Shown here: positions 38,695 through 48,157 of the stretch, in pieces
Numbering within the stretch: position 1 is the stretch's first letter
Layout: each line of letters begins with the position of its first letter
Assembly (NCBI RefSeq): GCF_001654965.1
Contig: NZ_LXEV01000003.1
Span: 1-64,000 of the forward strand
Direction of reading: 5' to 3'
Length of the DNA stretch: 64,000 nucleotides
Origin: Proteus hauseri ATCC 700826
Lineage (GTDB): Bacteria > Pseudomonadota > Gammaproteobacteria > Enterobacterales > Enterobacteriaceae
Notes under the pieces: model-generated
What the model saw: only the letters and a program-made list of their open reading frames with translations
The model's database searches: none
What the model was told of the DNA's origin: nothing
Translations under genes and position numbers: made by a program

Positions 38695-39741
38695 ATGGAA
38701 ACGGCAAACTTACCTGATAACACACTGATTTTAGACTCTTTAATCCATTCAGTGCTGGTTATCAATCAAGAATTCATTATTTGTTATGCAAACCACGCTG
38801 CGTTACAAGTTTTGGCACAAAGCCGTCGCAAATTATTTGAAACACCTTTTACCGATTTGTTTAGTTATCATTCATTTGATGCTGAACTTATGCAAGAAAC
38901 CTTAGCAAACGGACAAAGTTTCACTGATAACGAAGTGATTTTGGTTATTCATAACCAATCACACACTATGTCGCTCAGTGCCCAACCTATTTCCGAGCAA
39001 CATATTTTGCTGGAACTGGCGCCTATGGATAGTCAACGTCGGTTAAGCCAAGAGCAGATCCAACAAGCCCAGCAAATAGCTGCAAGGGAATTGGTTCGGG
39101 GACTGGCACATGAAATTAAAAACCCGCTAGGGGGATTGCGAGGTGCCGCACAATTACTGGCAAAATCGTTACCTGATCCCGCGCTGACGGAATATACACA
39201 AGTCATTATCGAACAAGCAGACCGTTTGCGTACACTGGTTGATAGACTGTTAGGCCCTCAGCACCCTGGTAAAAAAACACATCAAAGCATTCATCATGTT
39301 GTTGAGCGTGTAGCCCAATTAATTTCATTGGAATGCCCAGAAAATGTCACATTATTAAAAGATTACGACCCAAGCTTACCTGAACTTTCTCATTACCCGG
39401 ATCAAATAGAACAAGTCCTACTCAATATTACGCGTAATGCCTTACAAGCGGTTGAAAAAACAGGCGGGACGATAATTTTACGTACTCGCACCGCGTTTCA
39501 AATCACGCTACATGGTGAGCGTCACAGACTTGTTGCACGCATCGATGTGATAGATACCGGAAGCGGTATTCCCCCACATTTACAAGATACCCTTTTCTAT
39601 CCAATGGTAAGCGGAAGAGAAGACGGAAATGGCTTAGGATTATCTATCGCTCGTAATTTAGTTGATCAGCACGCAGGTAAAATTGAATTTACTAGTTGGC
39701 CGGGTAATACCGAATTTTCTATTTACCTGCCAATAAAATAG
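38695..39741 (+). CDS. glnL: Nitrogen sensor kinase/phosphatase NtrB (GlnL)
   Basis: Cytosolic histidine kinase of the two-component system that senses nitrogen through PII (GlnB). In 348 residues, a PAS domain (about 12-110) is followed by the H-box with His139 in [15 protein letters not shown], then the N-box [15 protein letters not shown]1 IDTGSGIP and G2 GNGLGLSIA. There are no membrane segments, as expected. It is 10 nt before glnG. Confidence 0.97.
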   Translation: METANLPDNTLILDSLIHSVLVINQEFIICYANHAALQVLAQSRRKLFETPFTDLFSYHSFDAELMQETLANGQSFTDNEVILVIHNQSHTMSLSAQPISEQHILLELAPMDSQRRLSQEQIQQAQQIAARELVRGLAHEIKNPLGGLRGAAQLLAKSLPDPALTEYTQVIIEQADRLRTLVDRLLGPQHPGKKTHQSIHHVVERVAQLISLECPENVTLLKDYDPSLPELSHYPDQIEQVLLNITRNALQAVEKTGGTIILRTRTAFQITLHGERHRLVARIDVIDTGSGIPPHLQDTLFYPMVSGREDGNGLGLSIARNLVDQHAGKIEFTSWPGNTEFSIYLPIK

Positions 39742-39751
39742 GAGATAACCA

Positions 39752-41173
39752 ATGCAAAAAGGAAATGTATGGGTTGTTGATGATGACAGCTCAATTCGCT
39801 GGGTTCTTGAACGCGCAATTACACGAGAAGGTATGTTATGTCGTGCTTTTGAACATGCTAACGATGTACTCAAGGCGCTAAATAGCGAACAGCCTGATGT
39901 ATTATTATCAGACATTCGTATGCCTGATATGGATGGTTTATCTCTACTTAAAATAATAAAAGAACAATATCCTACACTGCCCGTTATTATTATGACTGCA
40001 CATTCTGATCTTGATGCCGCAGTGAATGCTTATCAACAAGGTGCTTTTGATTACTTACCAAAACCTTTTGATATCGATGAAACGCTTGCACTAATAGAGA
40101 GAGCAATCACACACTATCGAGAGCAAAAGCAGCCGAATAATGCTGAAAATATACTTCAATCTGTTTCTGATATGATTGGCGAAGCCCCTGCAATGCAAGA
40201 AGTTTATCGTATTATCGGTCGACTTTCTCGCTCATCTATTAGTGTGCTAATTAATGGAGAATCGGGTACAGGTAAAGAGCTTGTTGCTCACGCACTGCAT
40301 CGTCATAGCCCTCGTGCTTTGGCTCCTTTTATTGCCCTAAATATGGCAGCGATCCCCAAAGATTTAATTGAATCTGAACTCTTTGGTCATGAAAAAGGTG
40401 CGTTTACTGGTGCTTCTCAAGTACGCCAAGGCCGTTTTGAACAAGCCAATGGTGGTTCTCTTTTTCTGGATGAAATTGGTGATATGCCATTAGATATCCA
40501 AACTCGTTTATTACGCGTATTGGCTGAAGGGCAATTTTATCGAGTTGGAGGCTATGCCCCTGTTAAAGTGGATGTCCGAATTATTGCAGCAACCCATCAG
40601 GATTTAGAAAAACGAGTGAATGAAGGCGATTTTCGTGAAGATCTCTACCATCGCCTAAATGTGATTCGTATCCAATTACCACCTCTTCGCGATAGAACAG
40701 AAGATATTCCTAGTTTAGCGCGCTACTTTCTGCAAAAAACGGCAAAAGAGCTGGGTGTTGAAACCAAATCTCTGCATGAACAAAGCTTAAAAACCATGAT
40801 GGAATACGTTTGGTCTGGAAACGTAAGACAACTCGAAAATGTGTGTCGTTGGCTGACGGTTATGACTGCAAGCCAAGAAATCATGCCACAAGATTTACCG
40901 TCTGAGATCCGTTTAGCAGATGAGAAAGCAAAAAATATTAATCGGCTTACATCTCAACATTGGTCGCAGCATCTCTCTTTATGGGCAGATGAAGCTTTAG
41001 GTGAAGGCAAAGAAAATATTCTTAATGATGCACTGCCACAATTTGAACGCACGCTATTATTAAGCGCCCTTGCTTATACACAAGGCCATAAACAAGACGC
41101 AGCGCGGCTGTTAGGTTGGGGTAGAAATACGCTAACACGCAAACTTAAAGAATTGGGTATAGAGGATTATTAA
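39752..41173 (+). CDS. glnG: Nitrogen response regulator NtrC (GlnG)
   Basis: Sigma-54-dependent enhancer-binding activator. The 473 residues show a receiver domain with the phospho-acceptor Asp54 (LLSDIRMPDMDG), an AAA+ domain with Walker A GESGTGKE (169-176) and the sigma-54-contact loop GAFTGA (216-221), and a C-terminal Fis-type helix-turn-helix (QDAARLLGWGRNTLTRKLKELG). Its own binding sites are seen before glnA and glnL. It converges on hemN with only 19 nt between stops. Confidence 0.98.
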   Translation: MQKGNVWVVDDDSSIRWVLERAITREGMLCRAFEHANDVLKALNSEQPDVLLSDIRMPDMDGLSLLKIIKEQYPTLPVIIMTAHSDLDAAVNAYQQGAFDYLPKPFDIDETLALIERAITHYREQKQPNNAENILQSVSDMIGEAPAMQEVYRIIGRLSRSSISVLINGESGTGKELVAHALHRHSPRALAPFIALNMAAIPKDLIESELFGHEKGAFTGASQVRQGRFEQANGGSLFLDEIGDMPLDIQTRLLRVLAEGQFYRVGGYAPVKVDVRIIAATHQDLEKRVNEGDFREDLYHRLNVIRIQLPPLRDRTEDIPSLARYFLQKTAKELGVETKSLHEQSLKTMMEYVWSGNVRQLENVCRWLTVMTASQEIMPQDLPSEIRLADEKAKNINRLTSQHWSQHLSLWADEALGEGKENILNDALPQFERTLLLSALAYTQGHKQDAARLLGWGRNTLTRKLKELGIEDY

Positions 41174-41192
41174 CCCTCCATACCTTAATGAA

Positions 41193-42566
41193 TTAGATCA
41201 CGCGCGAAAATTGACGCTGACGCATTTGATTACGCAAATAAGTATCAAAGCACATACAAATATTGCGAATCAGTAAACGTCCTCTTGGCGTAACTTGAAT
41301 ATGACTATTTGTAATTTCGATTAAACCATCGTTTTCCATTGGTACAAGCAATTCTAAATCTTCTTTAAAATAATCTTTGAAAACAATATTATAAGATTTT
41401 TCAATCTCCATAAAATGGAGACTAAAATTACAAATAAGTGTTTTAATAACATCACGGCGAATACAATCATCGTTAGTTAAAGAAAGTCCACGCCATAAGG
41501 CATTTCCTTCATTATTCACACGCGCATAATAGTCCTTTAGAACTTTTTCATTCTGCGCATAGTTATCGCCTAACATACTAATCGCGGAAACACCCATACC
41601 TAATAAATCGCACTCTTCATGAGTGGTATACCCTTGAAAATTTCGATGTAAAATACCGTTACGTTGAGCAATAGCCAGTTCATCATCAGGTTTAGCAAAG
41701 TGATCCATCCCGATAAATTGATAGCCATTTGTCGTCAATGTTGAAATAGTTTCTTGCAAAATATCGAGTTTTTCTTCTGCTAAAGGAAGGTCTTCATCTT
41801 TTATTTTTCGTTGGGCTGCAAATAAATTGGGTAGGTGTGCATAATTGAACACACTTAAACGGTCTGGCGATAACTCAATAACGCGTTTTAGTGTAAAAGC
41901 GAAACTCTCTTTAGTTTGCTTTGGTAAACCATAAATTAAATCGATACTGGTTGAATGAAATCCAACTTCGCGAGCTCGTTCAATAAGCGAAAAAATAAAA
42001 GCTTCGTCTTGTTCACGATTAACTTTTTGCTGTACTTCTTTATTGAAATCTTGCACACCCATGCTTAAGCGATTGAAACCTTCATTACGTAAATGATCGA
42101 TAACATCTAATTCAATCTCACGTGGATCTATTTCTATCGAAAGCTCAGCATCTTCTACAAAATGAAAATACTTACGTAATAAAGCAACTAATCGGCTGAT
42201 CTGTTTTTTATCAAGGAATGTAGGCGTTCCACCACCCCAATGCATTTGGGTTACACATCTATCTTGAAAATAAGTTGCTCTATTAATTATTTCTTTTTCT
42301 AGCACATCAAGATATTCATCTGCTTTATGTTTATGCCGAGTAATGATTTTATTGCAACCACAGAAGTAGCACAGCTTATGGCAGAAAGGAATATGAATAT
42401 AGAGTGATAACGGGCGCTCAGGATAACGTTGAGTCGCTTTAATAAAATCAGCATCACCGTATTGTTGATTAAATTCCAGTGCTGTTGGATATGATGTGTA
42501 GCGAGGACCTGAATAGTTATACTTATGGATCAGGTCAAGATCCCAAATAATTGTTTGCTCTGACAT
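41193..42566 (-). CDS. hemN: Oxygen-independent coproporphyrinogen III oxidase HemN
   Basis: Radical SAM enzyme that decarboxylates coproporphyrinogen III to protoporphyrinogen IX without oxygen in heme synthesis. ATG at 42566 (MSEQTI) follows GGAAGG and gives 457 residues, the E. coli length; an upstream TTG is not needed. The 4Fe-4S cluster ligands are C62, C66 and C69 in HIPFCHKLCYFCGC. The GGGTPTFL SAM-binding motif and the HemN C-terminal domain (NGLIEITNSHIQVTPRGRLLIRN type) follow. It lies next to glnG as in E. coli, but its usual upstream neighbour yihI is 21 kb away. Confidence 0.97.
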   Translation of the reverse strand: MSEQTIIWDLDLIHKYNYSGPRYTSYPTALEFNQQYGDADFIKATQRYPERPLSLYIHIPFCHKLCYFCGCNKIITRHKHKADEYLDVLEKEIINRATYFQDRCVTQMHWGGGTPTFLDKKQISRLVALLRKYFHFVEDAELSIEIDPREIELDVIDHLRNEGFNRLSMGVQDFNKEVQQKVNREQDEAFIFSLIERAREVGFHSTSIDLIYGLPKQTKESFAFTLKRVIELSPDRLSVFNYAHLPNLFAAQRKIKDEDLPLAEEKLDILQETISTLTTNGYQFIGMDHFAKPDDELAIAQRNGILHRNFQGYTTHEECDLLGMGVSAISMLGDNYAQNEKVLKDYYARVNNEGNALWRGLSLTNDDCIRRDVIKTLICNFSLHFMEIEKSYNIVFKDYFKEDLELLVPMENDGLIEITNSHIQVTPRGRLLIRNICMCFDTYLRNQMRQRQFSRVI

Positions 42567-42666
42567 GCCTCTACCTTCCAAAAGTGAACTGCTGGTGTGT
42601 CATACCAGCAAACAGATATTATTAACATCTGAAATAGTAGTGTAACCAATAAATGATTGGCTGAAT

Positions 42667-42768
42667 ATGAAAGAAAGATCTGATAAAAACAAAGGTATCT
42701 CTCTTTTTATAGCGATGCTAATCAACGCACTCACTGGATGTGACATAAATCACATTATAATAAAATAA
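42667..42768 (+). CDS. Possible 33-aa micro-lipoprotein
   Basis: ATG at 42667 opens a 33-codon frame. It reads as a basic N-terminus (MKERSDKNKG), a hydrophobic stretch (ISLFIAMLINA), and a lipobox LTGC followed by DINHIIIK. This layout resembles very short lipoproteins such as entericidins or colicin lysis proteins. Against it: no ribosome binding site is visible and the frame overlaps the CRP site. It is too short for composition-based support, so it may be chance. Confidence 0.25.
   Translation: MKERSDKNKGISLFIAMLINALTGCDINHIIIK
42739..42754. promoter_or_regulatory. Perfect CRP-cAMP site
   Basis: TGTGACATAAATCACA has both CRP half-sites TGTGA and TCACA exactly spaced by 6 nt. It is 173 bp before hemN (minus strand) and about 450 bp before the GGA-rich element (plus strand). 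The controlled promoter is not clear. FNR could also recognise related sequences, but TTGAT/ATCAA is absent. Confidence 0.65.
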
Positions 42769-43185
42769 TCTTATTTTTTAAAAAAATTTGTTAATAAATT
42801 AAGTTTATTCAATATGTTAGTCGTTTATTCTAATTAGATAATTTCTTATGACTATTTTTACGCCGACTTTTTAAAAAGAAATTACTCAAAATACGATTTA
42901 AATTAATTCATTATATCGTTATCTTAATTTTATTATTCTTTTATTCTCTCATAATCCGATGATTGTAATAATAGTAACAATTATACCTTTACCTCATTTA
43001 TAATATTACATACTCTAGATTCAAACATTGATTAATATCCAGTTAAGTCGTGTTTTGATTTAAATTCGAGAATCATTTAAAGAATAAAGGTCGCTATATT
43101 ACATGGAAAGATAGCATCCCCCATACCTTATCTTATTCTTTTTTATATACCTCTTATTTGATCAGTCTCTTTTATACCCGATTAA

Positions 43186-43231
43186 GGATTATTAACCACG
43201 GAAGGATACGGACAAGCAACCAAGGATGGTT
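43186..43231 (+). other. GGA-rich element with AGGA tetraloop hairpin
   Basis: Five GGA triplets occur on the plus strand between 43186 and 43226, and one sits in a hairpin loop: AACCA-AGGA-TGGTT (43218-43231). GGA in hairpin loops is the CsrA/RsmA binding pattern found in CsrB/CsrC RNAs. Only one clear hairpin and no definite terminator are visible, so this is only a hint of a small RNA or CsrA-bound leader. Confidence 0.3.
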
Positions 43232-43374
43232 TATCTTTTCATAGCAATGCCTATTTAATTCCTTTTATACTTTTATATTTTTAAAATCAAAAAAATATTC
43301 TCTTTTATTTTGATATTTTAGAAATTCTCTATTATTTAATAACCAGTAATAAGAATAATTATTGTTTACTTATA

Positions 43375-43416
43375 AAAAAGACCTCGTTTATTTTAATAAT
43401 ATAATCGAGGCCCTTT
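43375..43416 (-). terminator. Terminator of the lipoprotein operon
   Basis: On the minus strand, AAAG-GG-CCTCG pairs with CGAGG-T-CTTT around an AT-rich loop, followed by TTTTTATAAG. It begins about 25 nt beyond the stop of the DUF799 gene. Confidence 0.65.
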
Positions 43417-43440
43417 GAATGATACTTTTATAACGAAAAT

Positions 43441-44097
43441 TTACTTAGCATCTTTACCATAGTTAGGAGAACGTGGCCCGTATAAAATGCCATTCGCGCC
43501 ACCAGCAGAAAGTAAACGAACACTCGTTATTCCTGCAATTTGATGGCTTTTATCTGCTACTGTATTCACGACTTGATTCACAACCGCAGAGACTAACATT
43601 CCCACTAAGCTGCTTGATGAAGAATCATTTTCTGTACTTGAAGCCGTTGCAGTACCACTCCAAAGCAATTCACCATTGCGCAAATCAACTAATTTAGCGC
43701 CAACAGTGACTCGAGTATCACTAGAAATAATTTGATAAGTCGTACCATATTCAGTGATATCTAAATATAACACGGCATCAGCACCAAAAATTTCACGTAA
43801 CTTATTAGGGCTGACGGCTTGGATATCACCGGCTGTGGATAACCCATTGTGCTTAAATGTCTCTTCTACAACCGCAACAGGGAAAACGTAGTAACCTGCT
43901 TCCGCTAAAGGATAAGTCACTTGAGATAGGAAGCTATGCCCAGCATCAACTTCTGGCGTGTGATTTTGTGGCAATAAAACTAAAATACTTTTTGGCTTAC
44001 TCTGTTTAAATGCACTGTAGTCCGTTTTCACGGGTTCAGCACAACCGGTCAATACAAAAGCAAATACCACACACATCAAGGTTAACAAGCGTCTCAT
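43441..44097 (-). CDS. DUF799 (GNA1162-like) lipoprotein
   Basis: Putative outer-membrane-associated lipoprotein of 218 residues. The signal has lipobox VLTGC (Cys19) followed by Ala. The mature protein, SKPKSILVLLPQNHTPEVDAGHSFLSQVTYPLAEAGYYVFPV and IFGADAVLYLDITEYGTTYQ, is typical of the DUF799 family represented by meningococcal GNA1162, a TolB-N-like fold. It overlaps the DUF4810 gene by 4 bp (ATGA). It is the third gene of a conserved CsgG-DUF4810-DUF799 triad. The function is unknown; a trans-envelope role is suggested by the company. Confidence 0.85.
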   Translation of the reverse strand: MRRLLTLMCVVFAFVLTGCAEPVKTDYSAFKQSKPKSILVLLPQNHTPEVDAGHSFLSQVTYPLAEAGYYVFPVAVVEETFKHNGLSTAGDIQAVSPNKLREIFGADAVLYLDITEYGTTYQIISSDTRVTVGAKLVDLRNGELLWSGTATASSTENDSSSSSLVGMLVSAVVNQVVNTVADKSHQIAGITSVRLLSAGGANGILYGPRSPNYGKDAK

Positions 44098-44447
44098 TTT
44101 TGCATTCCTTTGTTTTTCATCAGGCGATCCATAAACGCTGCAGATTCAGGGTAAAGCGTTTTCTCTTCATTAAACTCTGCCATCGCTAAATCTAATGCAC
44201 CTGTAGCCCCATATAACATACCTAAATGTGCATGTAATCCCGGTGGGATACCCAATGATTTAGCACGAGAAAGCTCAATACTTTTCTTCAACGCATCAAT
44301 CTGAGATTGGGGGTCGCTTTCACTTTGTTGATAGTACTGATACACAACACTTTGATAACTATCCCAGTTATAAAGTGGTTTTGGAGCACTAGTACAACCT
44401 GTTAGTAGCAACACGCCCACAGCAAGACTTATCAATGATTTTGACAT
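44094..44447 (-). CDS. DUF4810 lipoprotein
   Basis: Small lipoprotein of 117 residues with lipobox LLTGC (Cys18) and Thr at +2. The mature part starts PKPLYNWDSYQSVVYQYYQ, the DUF4810 hallmark, followed by a TPR-like helical hairpin (IPPGLHAHLGMLYGATGALDLAMAEFNEEKTLYPES), which suggests protein-protein contacts. It is the middle gene, 26 nt after the CsgG-like gene and overlapping DUF799, so the three products are presumably made together. Confidence 0.85.
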   Translation of the reverse strand: MSKSLISLAVGVLLLTGCTSAPKPLYNWDSYQSVVYQYYQQSESDPQSQIDALKKSIELSRAKSLGIPPGLHAHLGMLYGATGALDLAMAEFNEEKTLYPESAAFMDRLMKNKGMQK

Positions 44448-44473
44448 TTTCTATATCCTTATAAAATTAAGCG

Positions 44474-45148
44474 TTACTTAGACGGCTGCCAAGCATTACT
44501 TTCAATTCCTGCAACAAGATTATTTACTGCTTCACGGATAGCTAAATCGAGCACTTTACCGTTTAATGTTGAGTCATAGCTTGCTGTTCCACCAAAACCG
44601 ATGATTTCACGGTTAGATAACTCATATTCACCCGCACCTTGGGAAGAGAAAACAACTTCTGAAGTGTGAACATTAACCACGTTTAAATTGACTTTTGCAT
44701 AGGCTACTTGGGTTTTTCCACGACCTAAAATACCGAATAATTGACGGTCACCCACTTCTTTACGACCAAACTCAGTAACATCACCCGTAATAACGTAAGT
44801 CGCACCTTTTAATTGTTGGGTTTGACCTTTAATTCCTGCTTCTTCTTTTAACTCAGACAAGTTAGCGCGATCTAATACATTAAAGCGGCCAGTCTGTTGT
44901 AAATGAGTCATTAAAATCGTTTTGGATTGATTACCTAATCGATCAACACCATCCGAAAAAATACCATTCATATAACTTGAACGGTTATCAAACTTACCAA
45001 TTGAAATAGCGCTTTTAGGCCCCGCATAAGTTGTATTATAAGTTGCAACTTTAGCGACTTCTAAAGAACGTGATGATTCCGATGCACACCCAGCAAGTAA
45101 TGTTGCTGAAATGACAATCACACCTAGAGATAACTGTTTTAGTTTCAT
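44474..45148 (-). CDS. CsgG/HfaB-like lipoprotein
   Basis: Lipoprotein of 224 residues, with lipobox LLAGC (Cys21) and Ala at +2 favouring the outer membrane. It has the CsgG-type core: AISIGKFDNRSSYM, LMTHLQQTGRFNVLDRANLSELKEE and the GATYVITGDVTEFG strand. CsgG itself forms the curli secretion pore, but no curli genes (csgA, csgB, csgE, csgF) are near. Small CsgG-like proteins in DUF4810/DUF799 operons are of unknown function. First gene of the triad. Confidence 0.85.
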   Translation of the reverse strand: MKLKQLSLGVIVISATLLAGCASESSRSLEVAKVATYNTTYAGPKSAISIGKFDNRSSYMNGIFSDGVDRLGNQSKTILMTHLQQTGRFNVLDRANLSELKEEAGIKGQTQQLKGATYVITGDVTEFGRKEVGDRQLFGILGRGKTQVAYAKVNLNVVNVHTSEVVFSSQGAGEYELSNREIIGFGGTASYDSTLNGKVLDLAIREAVNNLVAGIESNAWQPSK

Positions 45149-45632
45149 TTTAATGACCTAGTAAAGATGAAGTGGAGATCTAAATACATACTTTTTATTT
45201 ATTGGTATAAAAAGCAAAATAGATAACGATGATACTTTCTGTTTTTTAATATTATTTAACATAAAAGCTATAACCCTAAAAGTTATAAGGTTAAATAAGC
45301 CAGATAACAATAATATAATGACATTGTATAACAGAGGAAATAGCTAAAGGAATAGAAAAACAATAACAAATAAATATAGGATAAAGCGAAAATCATACTC
45401 TTTATTATCTTGAAAATATACCTTAAGTCAGTTTTATTTTAACGCTGGTTTTAATAATTAAGAGTAAGAATATCCTTATAAGATAATTCATATTCTTTCT
45501 ACATGCATTGCCTCATTCTTCTTTTCAATAATCTTAAAAACAAAAATAAAAAAGGAGAAATAATAAATTATTCCTCCTCTCTTTATATTTGATTTCAGAA
45601 AAAAATTATCGCGCAATTAATAATAAACATTA
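45149..45632. other. Lipoprotein operon promoter region and tex 3' region
   Basis: About 480 nt of AT-rich DNA. The left part must contain the promoter of the lipoprotein triad. The right end holds the tex terminator at 45553-45577. I see no ORF or recognisable operator. Confidence 0.5.
45553..45577 (-). terminator. tex terminator
   Basis: On the minus strand GGAGGAATAA pairs with TTATTTCTCC (one G-T wobble), followed by a run of T residues. It is about 55 nt beyond the tex stop. Confidence 0.7.
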
Positions 45633-47975
45633 TTAGCGTTTTTTGCCAAATGCAGCAGCTAATGCATCGCTCATTGCGCTATTGCCTGAATTACTACCTG
45701 TATTATTTATTGATGAACGACTACTTCTCGCTGGCTTTTGTCCTTTGCTTTTTGAGTTATCTGCTTTTACTGTACTTGGTGTAGCACGGCTATGACTATC
45801 AGCAGCAACTTCATCTAAACGCATCGTTAAAGCAATACGCTTACGCGCTAAATCAACTTCGAGTACTTTTACTTTGACGATATCGCCGGTTTTTACTACC
45901 GTATGAGGATCTTCAATAAATCTATCTGCTAAAGATGAAATATGAACTAAGCCATCTTGGTGAACACCAATATCCACAAATGCACCAAAATTAGTGACGT
46001 TAGTCACTGTTCCTTCAAGGATCATTCCACTAACAAGGTCATTCATCGTTTCAACACCCTCTGCAAAAGTTGCAGTTTTAAACTCAGGGCGAGGGTCGCG
46101 GCCTGGTTTTGCTAACTCTTTTAAGATGTCATTAATCGTCGGAAGACCAAATTGCTCAGTAATAAAATCTCTCGCATTAACTTGTGCTAATAGCGTGCTA
46201 TTTCCCATCAGGTCAGCTATTTTTTGATTCGTTGCTTGCAGAATATTTTCTACTACAGGATAGGTTTCTGGGTGAACAGTAGAAGCATCAAGCGGATTTT
46301 TACCATCACGAATACGTAAAAAACCAGCACATTGTTCAAACGCTTTTGGTCCTAAACGTGCTACTTTTAATAGCTGTTTTCTATCGACAAAACGGCCATT
46401 TTCATCGCGCCAATTAATAATATTTTGTGCAATAGATTGGCTAAGACCTGCAACTCTGGTTAATAGCGGTACTGATGCCGTATTTAAATCAACACCAACG
46501 CCATTAACACAGTCCTCAACCACAGTATCAAGCTTTCTTGCTAACAGGGTTTGGCTAACATCATGCTGGTATTGACCCACACCAATAGATTTAGGATCAA
46601 TTTTAACTAATTCAGCTAACGGATCTTGTAAACGGCGAGCAATAGAAACTGCACCACGAATTGATACATCTAAATCAGGAAATTCATTAGCCGCAAGTTC
46701 AGATGCAGAATAAACAGAAGCACCCGCTTCGCTAACAATCACTTTTTGCGCTTTTATCTCAGGGTAACGTTTTACTGTTTCAGCAAAGAAACGTTCTGTT
46801 TCACGAGATGCTGTACCATTTCCTATCGCAACAAGTTCCACATTATGCTTTATACACAGTGCTGCAACACTTGCCGCTGCTTTATCAGTTTGTCCTGTAT
46901 GAGGATAAATTGTATCAATTGCAATAAGTTTACCGGTGTTATCAACCACCGCAACTTTTACCCCAGTACGCAAACCAGGATCAAGTCCCATGGTTGTGCG
47001 CATTCCAGCAGGTGCCGCCATTAATAAATCATTTAAATTACGGGCAAAAACATTAATTGCTTCTTCTTCTGCCTTTTCACGCAACTGCCCCATAAGCTCC
47101 GTTTCGATATGCATTAATACTTTAATACGCCAAGTCCAACTAACAACGGCTTTACGCCAGCTATCAGCAGGTTGGTTATTTAAACGTAGACCTAAGTGCT
47201 CTGTAATGAGTTGCTCGCCATAGCTCTCTTTTGGCGCTTCTTCAAATTGAGGGTCTGGATTAAGTGATAATTGAAGAATGCCTTCATTACGACCGCGAAA
47301 CATAGCTAATGCGCGATGAGAAGGTACATTAGCAATAGGCTCATGATGATCAAAATAATCACTAAATTTAGCGCCTTCCGCTTCTTTCCCATCAATCACT
47401 TTGGCCACAAGATGTGCATTTTTCCATAAATATTGACGTACTTTTGCCAATAATCCAGCATCTTCAGCAAAGCGTTCCATTAAAATATAACGCGCACCAT
47501 CAAGGGCTGATTTTGTATCATTAATCCCTTTCTCTGCATCTATATAAGCGCTAGCCGCTTCTTCTGGCGAGTTTTGTGGTTCATTCCACAATAAATCGGC
47601 TAATGGCTCTAAACCATTTTCTATCGCGATTTGCCCACGGGTGCGTCTTTTAGGTTTATAAGGAAGATAGAGATCTTCAAGTTCAGTTTTACTTTGGGTC
47701 TCATTGATTGAAGATAATAATTCTGGTGTTAATTTACCCTGTTCTTCAATCGATTTTAAAATAGTTTGGCGACGATCATTGAGTTCCCGTAAGTAACTCA
47801 GGCGGGTTTCCAATTGACGTAGCTGAGTGTCATCTAACCCTTCCGTCACCTCTTTTCGGTAACGGGCAATAAACGGCACCGTATTCCCTTCATCCAGTAA
47901 CGTAATGGCCGAAAGTACTTGCTGAGGCTTAACTGTCAGCTCTTGAGCAATAATTCGGCTTAATGATTCATTCAT
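45633..47975 (-). CDS. Tex family RNA-binding transcription accessory protein (YhgF)
   Basis: Cytosolic nucleic-acid-binding protein, a bacterial relative of eukaryotic Spt6, that affects transcription and toxin expression. The 780 residues include an N-terminal helical Tex domain, a YqgF/RuvX-like domain ([18 protein letters not shown]), helix-hairpin-helix motifs ([16 protein letters not shown] and [17 protein letters not shown]), and a C-terminal S1 domain ([20 protein letters not shown]). The low-complexity tail is Ser/Lys-rich. It is divergent from greB, as in E. coli. Confidence 0.94.
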   Translation of the reverse strand: MNESLSRIIAQELTVKPQQVLSAITLLDEGNTVPFIARYRKEVTEGLDDTQLRQLETRLSYLRELNDRRQTILKSIEEQGKLTPELLSSINETQSKTELEDLYLPYKPKRRTRGQIAIENGLEPLADLLWNEPQNSPEEAASAYIDAEKGINDTKSALDGARYILMERFAEDAGLLAKVRQYLWKNAHLVAKVIDGKEAEGAKFSDYFDHHEPIANVPSHRALAMFRGRNEGILQLSLNPDPQFEEAPKESYGEQLITEHLGLRLNNQPADSWRKAVVSWTWRIKVLMHIETELMGQLREKAEEEAINVFARNLNDLLMAAPAGMRTTMGLDPGLRTGVKVAVVDNTGKLIAIDTIYPHTGQTDKAAASVAALCIKHNVELVAIGNGTASRETERFFAETVKRYPEIKAQKVIVSEAGASVYSASELAANEFPDLDVSIRGAVSIARRLQDPLAELVKIDPKSIGVGQYQHDVSQTLLARKLDTVVEDCVNGVGVDLNTASVPLLTRVAGLSQSIAQNIINWRDENGRFVDRKQLLKVARLGPKAFEQCAGFLRIRDGKNPLDASTVHPETYPVVENILQATNQKIADLMGNSTLLAQVNARDFITEQFGLPTINDILKELAKPGRDPRPEFKTATFAEGVETMNDLVSGMILEGTVTNVTNFGAFVDIGVHQDGLVHISSLADRFIEDPHTVVKTGDIVKVKVLEVDLARKRIALTMRLDEVAADSHSRATPSTVKADNSKSKGQKPARSSRSSINNTGSNSGNSAMSDALAAAFGKKR

Positions 47976-48157
47976 AATATATTTTACCTACCGAGAGGAG
48001 TGGTTAAAAAAGATGGCTATTATACACGCTGAACACCAGAAAAATTCTGCTTATTGCAAATCAACCTCAACAATTATGAGGAAAATAACAGATTATTTTA
48101 TCATTCACGCTATAGTATCTTTATAAAATTCAATGTTGATGATAATTTTTATCTGTA

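Larger units (their letters stand above)
42567..43440. other. hemN-lipoprotein intergenic region
   Basis: About 870 nt, the longest gene-free stretch. Its left part has the hemN promoter, a 33-codon lipoprotein-like frame and a perfect CRP site; its middle (42780-43130) is very AT-rich and featureless; at 43186-43231 five GGA motifs occur within 41 nt; at its right end there is a terminator for the lipoprotein operon. It coincides with the point where the E. coli yihI-hemN pair is broken. Confidence 0.6.

Noticed and set aside
44474-45148. Curli secretion locus
   Set aside because: The protein is CsgG-like, but no csgA, csgB, csgD, csgE or csgF is near and the partners are DUF4810 and DUF799.
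46746-47223. Plus-strand ORFs of 92 and 95 codons inside tex
   Set aside because: They are antisense to a conserved part of tex and have Cys/Arg/Ser-rich compositions typical of shadow frames.
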